Source of the DNA: Burkholderia anthina
GTDB lineage: Bacteria; Pseudomonadota; Gammaproteobacteria; Burkholderiales; Burkholderiaceae
Assembly: GCF_001547525.1 (NCBI RefSeq)
Contig: NZ_LNJP01000003.1
Location: forward strand, 1-64,000
Length of the DNA: 64,000 nucleotides
Direction: 5' to 3'
Part shown: in pieces, positions 26,058 through 34,343 of the stretch
Layout of the letters: each line of letters starts with the position of its first letter
How positions within the stretch are numbered: the first letter of the stretch is position 1
Position numbers and translations under genes: made by a program
Notes under the pieces: model-generated
The model's input: the letters and a program-made list of their open reading frames with translations, nothing else
Database searches by the model: none
What the model was told of the DNA's origin: nothing

Positions 26058-26432
26058 ATGAAAGCCGCGCTGCTCGTCAGCTCCGCCCTGCTCGCCATTG
26101 CGTCAGCTTCGGCCACGGCCCAGGGTTCCATCACGAAGGAAGAAAACGGCGCACTCGTCGCCGCGAACGGGATGACCGTCTACACGTTCGACAAGGACAA
26201 GCCCAACGCCGGCACCAGCGCCTGTACCGGCCCATGCGAAACTCTGTGGCCGCCGTACAAGGCCAGCGCGACCGACGTACCGGTCGGGCCCTACACGATC
26301 GTCAAGCGCGACGACGGCAGCCCGCAATGGGCGTACAAGGGCAAGCCGCTGTACTTCTTCTCGAAGGACATGAAACAGGGCGAGCGCAACGGCGACAACT
26401 TCAAGAACGTGTGGCACGTGGTCGCGCCATAA
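26058..26432 (+). CDS. COG4315 secreted repeat protein
   Basis: The 124-residue product has a signal peptide (cut near TA/QGS, about residue 21). Two short repeats of the Lipoprotein_15/COG4315 type follow: GMTVYTFDKDKPNAGTSACT plus GPCETLWPPY, then KGKPLYFFSKDMKQGERNGD plus VWHVV. Its paired cysteines (ACTGPC) could form a disulfide. Function of the family is unknown; members are exported and often appear with electron-transfer genes. AGGAGG precedes the ATG by seven bases. Confidence 0.88.
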   Translation: MKAALLVSSALLAIASASATAQGSITKEENGALVAANGMTVYTFDKDKPNAGTSACTGPCETLWPPYKASATDVPVGPYTIVKRDDGSPQWAYKGKPLYFFSKDMKQGERNGDNFKNVWHVVAP

Positions 26433-26438
26433 GCACGT

Positions 26439-26473
26439 AAAAAGCCCGCCGCCGATCGGCGATCGGGGCGGGC
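26439..26473 (-). terminator. Rho-independent terminator of the semialdehyde dehydrogenase gene
   Basis: GCCCGCC (26444-26450) pairs with GGCGGGC (26467-26473); the loop itself contains the palindrome GCCGATCGGC. On the minus strand the hairpin is followed by five T residues (A run at 26439-26443). It lies between two convergent genes and may act in both directions. Confidence 0.75.
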
Positions 26474-26526
26474 CCTGCCAGTTCCGCACGTCGCACCGGC
26501 TGGATGCAGCCGGTGCGCGCGTCAGC

Positions 26527-28044
26527 TCAGCGGTTCGACGGGAAGCTGAACACCGTCCCTTCGCGCACGCCGGCCGACGGCCAGCGCTGCGTGATCGTCT
26601 TGCGCTTCGTGTAAAAGCGCACGGCGTCCGGACCGTATGCATGCAGATCGCCGAACAGCGAACGCTTCCAGCCGCCGAACGAGTGATACGCGACCGGCAC
26701 CGGCAACGGCACGTTGATGCCGACCATGCCGATCTGGATGTTGTCGCTGAAGTAGCGTGCCGCTTCGCCGTCGCGCGTGAACAGGCACGTGCCGTTGCCG
26801 TACTCGTGCGCATCGATCAGCGCCATCGCCTCGTCGAGCGACTTCAGGCGGATCACGCCGAGCACGGGCCCGAAGATCTCGTGCTGGTAGATCGGCATGC
26901 CGGGCTTCACGTTGTCGAACAGGCACGGGCCGAGGTAGTAGCCGCCGTCATGGCCGTCGACCTTCACGCCGCGACCATCGACGACGAGCGTCGCGCCCGC
27001 CGCGACACCCGCCTCGACGAAACCGGTGACCTTCTCGAAATGCTGCTGTGTGACGAGCGGGCCCATGTCGACGCCCGCGCCGTTGCCCGGGCCGACCTTC
27101 ATCTTCTCGATCTCGGCCTTCAGCCCCGCGACGACCTGGTCGCCCGTTTCGTCGCCGATCGCGACGACGAGCGGAATCGCCATGCAGCGCTCGCCGCACG
27201 AGCCGTACGCGGCGCCCATCAGCGCGTTCACCGCGTTGGGGATATCGGCATCCGGCATCACGACCGCGAAGTTCTTCGCGCCGCCGAGCGCCTGCACGCG
27301 CTTGCCGTGCGCGCAGCCGGTCGAATAGATGTATTCCGCGATCGGCGTCGAGCCGACGAAGCTCACGGCCTTCACGCGCGGATCGGTCAGGATCGTATCG
27401 ACCGCTTCCTTGTCGCCGTTCACGACGTTCAGCACGCCCGGCGGCAAGCCTGCTTCGAGCGCGAGCTCGGCCATGCGCAGCGTCGACGACGGCGTGCGCT
27501 CGGACGGCTTCAGCACGAACGTGTTGCCGCACGCGACGGCCATCGGCCACATCCACAGCGGCACCATCACCGGGAAGTTGAACGGCGTGATGCCGGCCGC
27601 GACGCCGAGCGCCTGGAACTCGCTCCACGAATCGATCGCGGGGCCGACGTTCTTGCTGTGCTCGCCCTTCAGCAGCTCGGGCACGTAGCTCGCGTACTCG
27701 ACGTTCTCGATCCCGCGCTGCAGTTCGCCCATCGCATCGGCGAGCACCTTGCCGTGCTCGGCCGTGATCAGCGCGCACAGTTCTTCCGCGTGCTCCTCGA
27801 GCAGCGTCTTGAAGCGGCCCATCACGCGGGCGCGCTTCAGCGGCGGCGTGTTGCGCCAGGCCGGAAACGCGGCCTGCGCGGACGCGATCGCGGCTTCGAC
27901 GGTCAGCTTGTCGGCGAGCGCGACGCTCTTGTGCGATTCGCCGGTGGCCGGGTCGAACACAGGCTGGACGCGGCTGCCGCCGTCGACGCGCTTGCCGTCG
28001 ATCAGGTGGCCGACGGTGGAGGTCACATTGCTGTCGTGTTTCAT
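26527..28044 (-). CDS. mmsA: CoA-acylating (methyl)malonate-semialdehyde dehydrogenase
   Basis: This 505-residue aldehyde dehydrogenase has the catalytic Cys287 in YGSCGERCMAIP, the oxyanion-forming Asn155 (TPFNFPVM) and the cofactor segment VSFVGSTPIAEYIY. The signature GERCMA and the tail (RWPSAGVREGTVFSFPSNR) mark the MmsA/BauC group. These convert malonate semialdehyde to acetyl-CoA, or methylmalonate semialdehyde to propionyl-CoA, with NAD+ and CoA. With the adjacent omega-amino-acid transaminase and LysR gene it matches the P. aeruginosa bauA-bauC-bauR module, so beta-alanine breakdown is the likely role; valine catabolism is the alternative. Confidence 0.93.
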   Translation of the reverse strand: MKHDSNVTSTVGHLIDGKRVDGGSRVQPVFDPATGESHKSVALADKLTVEAAIASAQAAFPAWRNTPPLKRARVMGRFKTLLEEHAEELCALITAEHGKVLADAMGELQRGIENVEYASYVPELLKGEHSKNVGPAIDSWSEFQALGVAAGITPFNFPVMVPLWMWPMAVACGNTFVLKPSERTPSSTLRMAELALEAGLPPGVLNVVNGDKEAVDTILTDPRVKAVSFVGSTPIAEYIYSTGCAHGKRVQALGGAKNFAVVMPDADIPNAVNALMGAAYGSCGERCMAIPLVVAIGDETGDQVVAGLKAEIEKMKVGPGNGAGVDMGPLVTQQHFEKVTGFVEAGVAAGATLVVDGRGVKVDGHDGGYYLGPCLFDNVKPGMPIYQHEIFGPVLGVIRLKSLDEAMALIDAHEYGNGTCLFTRDGEAARYFSDNIQIGMVGINVPLPVPVAYHSFGGWKRSLFGDLHAYGPDAVRFYTKRKTITQRWPSAGVREGTVFSFPSNR

Positions 28045-28093
28045 GGCTCGGGCTCTTTCGTGAATTCGGTTGTCGCTGCGGGCGAGCCGTGGC

Positions 28094-29449
28094 TCAGTCG
28101 ACTTCGTTCAGTGCGTCGGACAGCGCGTTGACCAGGTTGTCGATCTCGCGCTTCTCGGCGATGAACGGCGGCGCGAGCTGGATCGTGTCGCCGCCGTAGC
28201 GCACGTAGAAGCCCTTCGCCCAGCAGCGCATCGCGATTTCGTACGGGCGCCGTGCCGGCTCGCCCGGCAGCGCGGCGATCGTCAGGCCGGCCGCCAGCCC
28301 GTAGTTGCGGATGTCCGCGATGTGGCGCTGGCCCTGCAGCCCGTGCACGGCCGCCTCGAAATGCGGCGCGAGATCGCGCACGCGGGCCACCGCGTCTTCC
28401 TTCACCAGCAGGTCGAGCGCCGCGACGCCGGCCGCGCAGGCGACCGGGTGCGCCGAATACGTGTAGCCGTGCGGGAACTCGAGCATGTACTCGGGGCCGC
28501 CCGCGGCCATGAACGTGTCGTAGATCTCCTTCGTCGCGATCACGCCGCCGAGCGGCTGCGTGCCGTTCGTCACCTGCTTCGCGAAGTTCATGATGTCCGG
28601 CACCACGCCGAATGCGTCGGCGCCCGTCATCGCGCCGGCCCGGCCGAAGCCCGTGATCACCTCGTCGAAGATCAGCAGGATGTCGTGCGCGGTACAGATG
28701 TCGCGCAGGCGCTTCAGATAGCCCTTCGGCGGCACGACCACGCCCGCCGAACCGGAGAACGGCTCGACGATCACGGCCGCGATGTTCGATGCGTCGTGCA
28801 GCGCGATCAGCTCGAGCAGGCGGTCGGCCAGCTCGGCGCCGTGCTCCGGCATGCCGCGCGAGAACTTGTTCTCGGCCAGTTGCGTATGCGGCAGGAAATC
28901 GGCGTCGAGGCCCTGGCCGAACAGCTTGCGGTTCGGCCCGATCCCGCCGACCGAGATGCCGCCGAAGTTCACGCCGTGGTAACCCTTCTCGCGGCCGATC
29001 AGGCGCGTCTTCGTGCCCTTGCCTTTCGCGCGCCAGTACGCGCGGGCCAGCTTCAGCGACGTGTCGGCCGCTTCCGAGCCCGAGCCCGTGAAGAACACGT
29101 AGTCGAGGCCGGCCGGCGTCAGTTCCTTGATCTTGTTGGCGAGCTCGAACGATTTCGGATGGCCGAACTGGAAGGCCGGCGCGTAGTCGAGCTGCGCGAC
29201 CTGGCGGCTCACGGCCTCGACGATTTCCGTGCGGCCGTGACCGAGGCCCGTGCACCAGAGGCCCGACAGGCCGTCGAAGATCTTGCGGCCTTCGGCGTCG
29301 GTGTAATACGCGCCCTTGCCCGACACGATCATGCGCGGATCGGCCTTGAACTGGCGGTTGGCCGTGAACGGCATCCAGTGCGCATCGAGCCACGCGGCGT
29401 CGGTGCGGAGGTTGGTTTCGTCGTGCTGGGCGGTGGTGATGTCGGTCAT
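28094..29449 (-). CDS. bauA: Omega-amino acid:pyruvate aminotransferase (beta-alanine type)
   Basis: The product is 451 residues from the ATG at 29449. Class III PLP-dependent fold: Asp262 (FDEVITGFGRAG) contacts the pyridine ring and Lys291 (FAKQVTNGTQPLGGV) forms the Schiff base. LDAHWMPFTANRQFK near the start is a hallmark of omega-amino acid:pyruvate transaminases. It moves the amino group of beta-alanine to pyruvate, giving malonate semialdehyde for the downstream dehydrogenase, 49 bases away. A GTG at 29494 would give a longer product; the AGGAGG between the two starts fits neither perfectly, so the exact start is uncertain. Confidence 0.92.
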   Translation of the reverse strand: MTDITTAQHDETNLRTDAAWLDAHWMPFTANRQFKADPRMIVSGKGAYYTDAEGRKIFDGLSGLWCTGLGHGRTEIVEAVSRQVAQLDYAPAFQFGHPKSFELANKIKELTPAGLDYVFFTGSGSEAADTSLKLARAYWRAKGKGTKTRLIGREKGYHGVNFGGISVGGIGPNRKLFGQGLDADFLPHTQLAENKFSRGMPEHGAELADRLLELIALHDASNIAAVIVEPFSGSAGVVVPPKGYLKRLRDICTAHDILLIFDEVITGFGRAGAMTGADAFGVVPDIMNFAKQVTNGTQPLGGVIATKEIYDTFMAAGGPEYMLEFPHGYTYSAHPVACAAGVAALDLLVKEDAVARVRDLAPHFEAAVHGLQGQRHIADIRNYGLAAGLTIAALPGEPARRPYEIAMRCWAKGFYVRYGGDTIQLAPPFIAEKREIDNLVNALSDALNEVD

Positions 29450-29554
29450 GTCGGTCGGCGCGGCGCGCCCCTCCTCCTGGTAATGATGTTGCACATTGTC
29501 GGGACGCCAATTAGTCTTTTGAATATCGCAATATCAATGTTCACTTGCTCATCC

Positions 29555-30505
29555 ATGCAAGCAAAGAAACCGAAGAGCCGCGCGCTGCTCGGGCAGCTCA
29601 GCGACATGGACCTGCGCCTGCTGCGGGTCTTCAAGGGCGTCGTGCAGTGCGGCGGGATGGCGGCGGCCGAGCTGGAACTGAATATCGGCATCTCGACGAT
29701 CAGCCGGCACGTGAAGGATCTGGAAACGCGGCTCGGCCTCGTGCTGTGCCGGCGCGGCCGCGCGGGCTTCACGCTGACGCCCGAGGGGCAGACGGTGTAC
29801 GAGGAAACGCTGCGGCTGCTCGCGTCGATGGAAGCATTTCGCAGCAGGATCGACGGTATTCATGACAGGATGGGCGGAGAACTGCACATCGCGGTGTTCG
29901 ACAAGACGGCAACCAATCCGCATGCGCGCCTGGGCGACGCGATTCGCCAGTTCGCGGATGAAGCGCCCGACGTCGCGCTGAACCTGCACGTCGCGTCGAT
30001 CAACGAGGTCGAGCGCGGGATCATCGACGGCAGCTATCAGGTCGGGATCATTCCGGCGCACCGCAACTCGGGCAGCCTCGTGTATTCGTCGCTGTTCGAC
30101 GAACGGATGCTGCTCTATTGCGGCCGCCAGCATCCGCTGTTCGACGCGCCGCACGGCAAGCTCACGTGGACGACGATCCGCAATCACGCATTCGCCGGGC
30201 TCGGTTTCCATTCGCCGAACATGGAACTGAGCCATCGCGCGAAGCTCACCCGCAGCGCGACCGCGTCGGACCAGGAATCGATCGCGACGCTGATCCTGTC
30301 CGGCCGCTATCTCGGCTTCCTGCCCGATCACTACGCGGAGAGTTTCGAAAACAAGGGGCTGATGCAGCCGGTCGCGCCGCACCGGTTCAATTACCGGTGC
30401 CGGTTCGTGAGCCTGTTGCGGCGCTCGCCGCGGCCGTCGCGGGCCGCGCTGCTGTTCCAGTCGTGCCTCGAAGCCGCGCATGCGGCGGTGCGGCCGGCGG
30501 CGTAG
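29555..30505 (+). CDS. LysR-family regulator (BauR-like)
   Basis: This 316-residue regulator has an N-terminal winged helix (about 15-75; FKGVVQCGGMAAAELELNIG then STISRHVKDLETRLG) followed by a substrate-binding domain. It faces the transaminase/dehydrogenase pair across about 105 bases; the position matches bauR, the activator of beta-alanine catabolism. The interval contains the near-palindrome TTGAATATCGCAATATCAA, a plausible LysR box. An in-frame ATG at 29537 is an alternative start; neither has a strong ribosome binding site. Confidence 0.88.
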   Translation: MQAKKPKSRALLGQLSDMDLRLLRVFKGVVQCGGMAAAELELNIGISTISRHVKDLETRLGLVLCRRGRAGFTLTPEGQTVYEETLRLLASMEAFRSRIDGIHDRMGGELHIAVFDKTATNPHARLGDAIRQFADEAPDVALNLHVASINEVERGIIDGSYQVGIIPAHRNSGSLVYSSLFDERMLLYCGRQHPLFDAPHGKLTWTTIRNHAFAGLGFHSPNMELSHRAKLTRSATASDQESIATLILSGRYLGFLPDHYAESFENKGLMQPVAPHRFNYRCRFVSLLRRSPRPSRAALLFQSCLEAAHAAVRPAA

Positions 30506-30631
30506 CGGCTTCCGGTTCGGTCAGGCCCCGTCGCCGCCCGGGCCCGGCCGCGTCCGCCTGCGTGCGACGAAATGCGACGCGACGCTCTGCGATAATGCCA
30601 ACCTCTTTCCGTTTCCACGCCGCCTTCCGCC

Positions 30632-31123
30632 ATGACGCAGCCGTCCGCCCCGCTCTCCACCGACCTGCCGCCGATCTCGTGCCTGCCCGGCGACGCGCTG
30701 CCGTGGCTGCCGATGAGCGCCGACCTGCCGGGGCTCGCGATCAAATACCTGCACATCAATGCGGCCGAGGACACGCTCACCGCGCTGCTGAAGATGCCGG
30801 CCGGCGGCACGCTGCCGCGCCACCGTCACGACGGCGAGGTGTTCGTCCATACGTTGCAGGGGGCGTGGCGCTACCGCGAATACGACTGGGTCGCGCGCGC
30901 CGGTTCGACGGTGCTCGAACCGGCCGGCTCGGTGCATACGCCGGAAACGCTCGGCGCGCCGGGCGAGGACGTGATCACGCTGAACGTGATGCGCGGCGAC
31001 CTCGTGCTGCTCGACGACAACGGCCGCGAAACGGCGCGCGAGAACTGCCGCGTCGCGCTGCTGCGCCAGCGCAGGCATGCGCGTACGTCGCCGGATGCGG
31101 CCTCGGCGTTCGTGACGCGGTAA
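30632..31123 (+). CDS. Cupin-domain protein (2,4'-dihydroxyacetophenone dioxygenase-like)
   Basis: This 163-residue single-domain cupin has metal-binding residues visible as His64, His66 and Glu69 in PRHRHDGEV, with His102 (GSVHTPET) as the fourth ligand. The overall pattern resembles the ChrR-like/DAD family of cupins, iron dioxygenases cleaving hydroxyacetophenones, but many members are uncharacterised. It is a single gene between the BauR-like regulator and an epoxide hydrolase. Confidence 0.8.
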   Translation: MTQPSAPLSTDLPPISCLPGDALPWLPMSADLPGLAIKYLHINAAEDTLTALLKMPAGGTLPRHRHDGEVFVHTLQGAWRYREYDWVARAGSTVLEPAGSVHTPETLGAPGEDVITLNVMRGDLVLLDDNGRETARENCRVALLRQRRHARTSPDAASAFVTR

Positions 31124-31227
31124 CTACGTGACAAGACAGGCGACGTCGGCGCCGCGCGATCCGCGCGGCGGTGCCGCGGCCGATTACCCGAATGGCCGCC
31201 GGCCCGCTTCGCCGGCCGCCCCGCTCG

Positions 31228-32376
31228 TTACCGAAACCGCCGGAAAAATCGCCGAATATCGTCGGCCAGCAGATCCGGCTCCTCCATCGCGGCGAAATGG
31301 CCGCCGCTCGGCATGTCGGTCCACTGCGCGACGTCGAATACACGTTCGAGCCAACTGCGCGGCGGGCGGCTGATCTCCTTCGGAAAACGCGCGAACGCGA
31401 CCGGCACCGCCACGCGTTGCCCGGCCGCAAACCGCATCGGCTGCAGCCGGTTTTCCCAATACATCTGCATGGAAGAGCCAATGCAGCCCGTGAACCAGTA
31501 CAGCGATATGCCCGTCAGCAGCGTGTCGTGCGAAAAACGCCGCGCGACATCGCCGTCGCAATCGCTCCATGCACGGAATTTCTCGGCGATCCACGCGGCC
31601 AGCCCGAGCGGCGAATCGTTGAGCGCGACGGCCAGCGTCCGCGGCTTCGTCATGTGGACGTGCGCGTACCCGCCTTCGAGCGCCGCCCACTCGCCGCGCT
31701 GCGTCAGGAACGCCTGCTCGTCGTCGGTCAGCGGCCGCGCCGCGTCGATCGGCGGTTCGTAGTTGCCGGGCAGGTAGTTCAGATGGATGCCGTCGACCAC
31801 GCCCTCATGCCGCGCGCCGAGCGCGACCGACACGCCCGCGCCCAGGTCGCCGCCCTGCGCGCCGAACCGTCGGTAGCCGAGGCCGGCCATCAATTCCGCC
31901 CAGCAGTCGGCGACCTGGAGCGCCGACGTGCCGGGCGCCGCCGGTGCGGGAGAAAACAGGAAGCCCGGTAGCGACGGGGCGACGATGTCGAATGCGTCGT
32001 CCGGATCGCCGCCGAACGCAGCCGGATCGCACAGGCGGTCGATCAGCGCGTGGAATTCGAATGCGGAACCGGGCCAGCCGTGCGTGACGACGAGCGGATA
32101 GGGTTTCGGCCCCGTGCCGCGCCGATGCACGAAATGCACGCGCCGGCCGCCGACGTCCGCGACGAACTGCGGCAGCCGGTTCAGCGCACGTTCCGCCGCG
32201 CGCCAATCGAAGCCGTCGGCCCAGTACGCGGCCAGTTCGCGCAGCCACGTGCCGTCGACGCCCTGCTGCCAGGGCTCGGCCGGTGTGAGGTTCGGCGGGC
32301 GGCTGTCGCGCACGCGCCGACGCAGGTCGTCAAGGGCTTGATAGGGTATCGCAATATCGAACGGCTCGGCGCGCAT
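31228..32376 (-). CDS. Epoxide hydrolase (alpha/beta hydrolase with EHN domain)
   Basis: The 382-residue product has the N-terminal EHN domain (about 1-110; FDIAIPYQALDDLRRRVRDS) and the alpha/beta hydrolase core: oxyanion HGWP (99-102), nucleophile Asp177 in GAQGGDLGA, and catalytic His360 in SGGHFAAMEEP. Such enzymes open epoxides to diols through a covalent ester. The ATG at 32376 follows CGAGGAGAC. It lies 75 bases downstream of a GlxA-like regulator on the same strand. Confidence 0.92.
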   Translation of the reverse strand: MRAEPFDIAIPYQALDDLRRRVRDSRPPNLTPAEPWQQGVDGTWLRELAAYWADGFDWRAAERALNRLPQFVADVGGRRVHFVHRRGTGPKPYPLVVTHGWPGSAFEFHALIDRLCDPAAFGGDPDDAFDIVAPSLPGFLFSPAPAAPGTSALQVADCWAELMAGLGYRRFGAQGGDLGAGVSVALGARHEGVVDGIHLNYLPGNYEPPIDAARPLTDDEQAFLTQRGEWAALEGGYAHVHMTKPRTLAVALNDSPLGLAAWIAEKFRAWSDCDGDVARRFSHDTLLTGISLYWFTGCIGSSMQMYWENRLQPMRFAAGQRVAVPVAFARFPKEISRPPRSWLERVFDVAQWTDMPSGGHFAAMEEPDLLADDIRRFFRRFR

Positions 32377-32450
32377 CGTGTCTCCTCGCGAAACATGTCG
32401 ACGCGATTCTGCGCGCTTTTTCGGACCCGCGCTGGCGGCAGCCGCGTGCG

Positions 32451-33410
32451 TCAGCGCGTTTCCCGTTCGTCCGCGCGCGCGTCGCGCCGCAACGCCTGCG
32501 GCGGCACGCCGAACCCGCGCACGAACGCGTCGCGCATGTGCCGGCGGTCGCGAAAACCGTTCTCCTTCGCGATCACGTCGAGCGGATGGCGGCTTTGCTC
32601 GATCATCAGCCGCGCCGATTCGAGCCGCAGCCGCTCGATCGCCTTCGCGGGCGACTGACCGGTTTCGAGCGTAAACACGCGGCTGAACTGGCGCGGGCTC
32701 AGGTGCACGGCCTCGGCCAGCTCCTCGACCGTCAGTGCGCGGCCGAGATGCTGCCGCGCATAGTTCAGCGCGTTCTGGATCCGGTCGGATTTCGGCGCAA
32801 GCTCGAGCATTTCCGAATGCTGCGACTGGCCGCCGGCGCGGCGCTGATGCATCACCAGCTTGTGCGCGACCGACCGCGCGGCGTCGGCGCCGAGATCCTT
32901 CTCCACCATCGCGAGCGCGAGATCGAGGCCGGCCGTCATCCCGGCCGACGTCCAGATCGGGCCGTCGACGATGAAGATCCGGTCGTCCTCGACGCGGATC
33001 TCCGGGTAGTGCCGCTGCATGTCGCGGCCGAACGCCCAGTGCGTGGTCGCGCGACGCTGCGCGAGCAGCCCGGCCTCGGCCAGCACGAACGCCCCCGTGC
33101 AGATGCCGGCGATCCGCCGCGCATGCGCATGCGCGCGCCGCAGGTACGCGACGACGCCGGCCGGCGCCGGCGCGGCAAGCGGGTCGTTGACGCCCGCGAC
33201 GATCCATGTATCGACGCCGAGCCGCCCGCGCAGCGCGCGCGTGGCGACCGGCAGCCCGAGCGACGAGCGCACGTCGCCGCCGTCGACCGAATAGTTGTCC
33301 ATCGCGTAAAACGGCGCGTCCATGCCCATGTTCGCGTACTCGAACACCGACTGCGCGGCGAGCGCCATGATCTGAAAACCGTCGCTGATCAAGAAGCCGA
33401 TTCGGTGCAT
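32451..33410 (-). CDS. GlxA-type regulator: DJ-1/PfpI domain plus AraC HTH
   Basis: The 319-residue product has an N-terminal DJ-1/PfpI-like domain (about 1-170) with the elbow segment AGICTGAFVLAEAG, and a C-terminal AraC double helix-turn-helix (about 215-310; LTVEELAEAVHLSPRQFSRV and PLDVIAKENGFRDRRHMRDA). These regulators often control catabolism of quaternary amines or amino acids, but the effector is unknown here. It precedes the epoxide hydrolase and is divergent from an SDR gene. Confidence 0.9.
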   Translation of the reverse strand: MHRIGFLISDGFQIMALAAQSVFEYANMGMDAPFYAMDNYSVDGGDVRSSLGLPVATRALRGRLGVDTWIVAGVNDPLAAPAPAGVVAYLRRAHAHARRIAGICTGAFVLAEAGLLAQRRATTHWAFGRDMQRHYPEIRVEDDRIFIVDGPIWTSAGMTAGLDLALAMVEKDLGADAARSVAHKLVMHQRRAGGQSQHSEMLELAPKSDRIQNALNYARQHLGRALTVEELAEAVHLSPRQFSRVFTLETGQSPAKAIERLRLESARLMIEQSRHPLDVIAKENGFRDRRHMRDAFVRGFGVPPQALRRDARADERETR

Positions 33411-33542
33411 CTGCGTTCTCCGGTTTCGTGCCGATTGGCCCGATGTCCGAAATCATACCCATCTACGTCATTTATGTCGCGGCGCGTCGAGGCCAGAATG
33501 CGTTCACGCCATCCGGCCACCCTCATCGAAACGGAGCACATC

Positions 33543-34343
33543 ATGACGCAAGCACATCGCGGTACCGCCCTCATCACCGGCGCGTCGTCGGGCATCGGCG
33601 CCGTGTACGCGGACCGCCTCGCGCGCCGCGGCTACGACCTGATCCTGGTCGCGCGCAACCGCGACCGGCTGAACGCCCTCGCCGAGCGCATCACGAACGA
33701 CACGCGGCGCAGCGTCGAGATCGTCGACGCGGACCTCAACGACCGCGCGGCGCTCGCCGCCGTCGAAGCGAAGCTGAAACAGGACGCGAGCATCACGCTG
33801 CTCGTGAACAACGCGGGCGTCGGCACGCATGCGCCGCTGCTCGACAGCGACGTCGACGCGATGACGCGGATGATCGACCTGAACGTGACCGCGCTCACGC
33901 GGCTGACCTATGCGGCCGTGCCCGGCTTCGTCGCACGCGGCCGCGGCGCCGTGATCAACATTTCGTCGATCGTCGCGATCTCGCCGGAAACGCTGAACGG
34001 CGTGTACGGCGGCAGCAAGGCGTTCGTGCTCGCGTTCAGCCAGTCGCTGCATCACGAGCTCGCCGACCAGGGCGTGCAGGTGCAGGCCGTGCTGCCCGGC
34101 GCGACGGCCACCGATTTCTGGCAGACGGGCGGCCTGCCGCTCGAACACCTGCCGAAGGAAATCGTGATGAGCGCACAGGACATGGTCGATGCCGCCCTGG
34201 TCGGGTTCGATCGAGGCGAACTCGTGACGATCCCGTCGCTGCACGCGGGCGACGAATGGGAGGCGTACGAGGCCGCGCGCCGCACGATGGCGCCGCACCT
34301 GTCGGCCGATACGCCCGCGCCGCGTTACACCGTAGCGCGCTAG
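33543..34343 (+). CDS. Short-chain dehydrogenase/reductase (DltE-like group)
   Basis: This 266-residue SDR has TGASSGIG near the N-terminus (about 12-19), NNAG, a catalytic Ser in INISSIVAIS, and YGGSK for Tyr/Lys. The pattern RRGYDLILVARNRDRL suggests NADP+. Its substrate is unknown. It is transcribed away from the GlxA-like regulator, and its stop codon overlaps the stop of the convergent MFS gene in a shared CTAG. Confidence 0.88.
   Translation: MTQAHRGTALITGASSGIGAVYADRLARRGYDLILVARNRDRLNALAERITNDTRRSVEIVDADLNDRAALAAVEAKLKQDASITLLVNNAGVGTHAPLLDSDVDAMTRMIDLNVTALTRLTYAAVPGFVARGRGAVINISSIVAISPETLNGVYGGSKAFVLAFSQSLHHELADQGVQVQAVLPGATATDFWQTGGLPLEHLPKEIVMSAQDMVDAALVGFDRGELVTIPSLHAGDEWEAYEAARRTMAPHLSADTPAPRYTVAR

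Noticed and set aside
32377..33462. Extension of the epoxide hydrolase upstream across the GlxA-like gene
   Set aside because: The extra codons are an alternate frame of the GlxA-like gene; the ATG at 32376 has a strong ribosome binding site.
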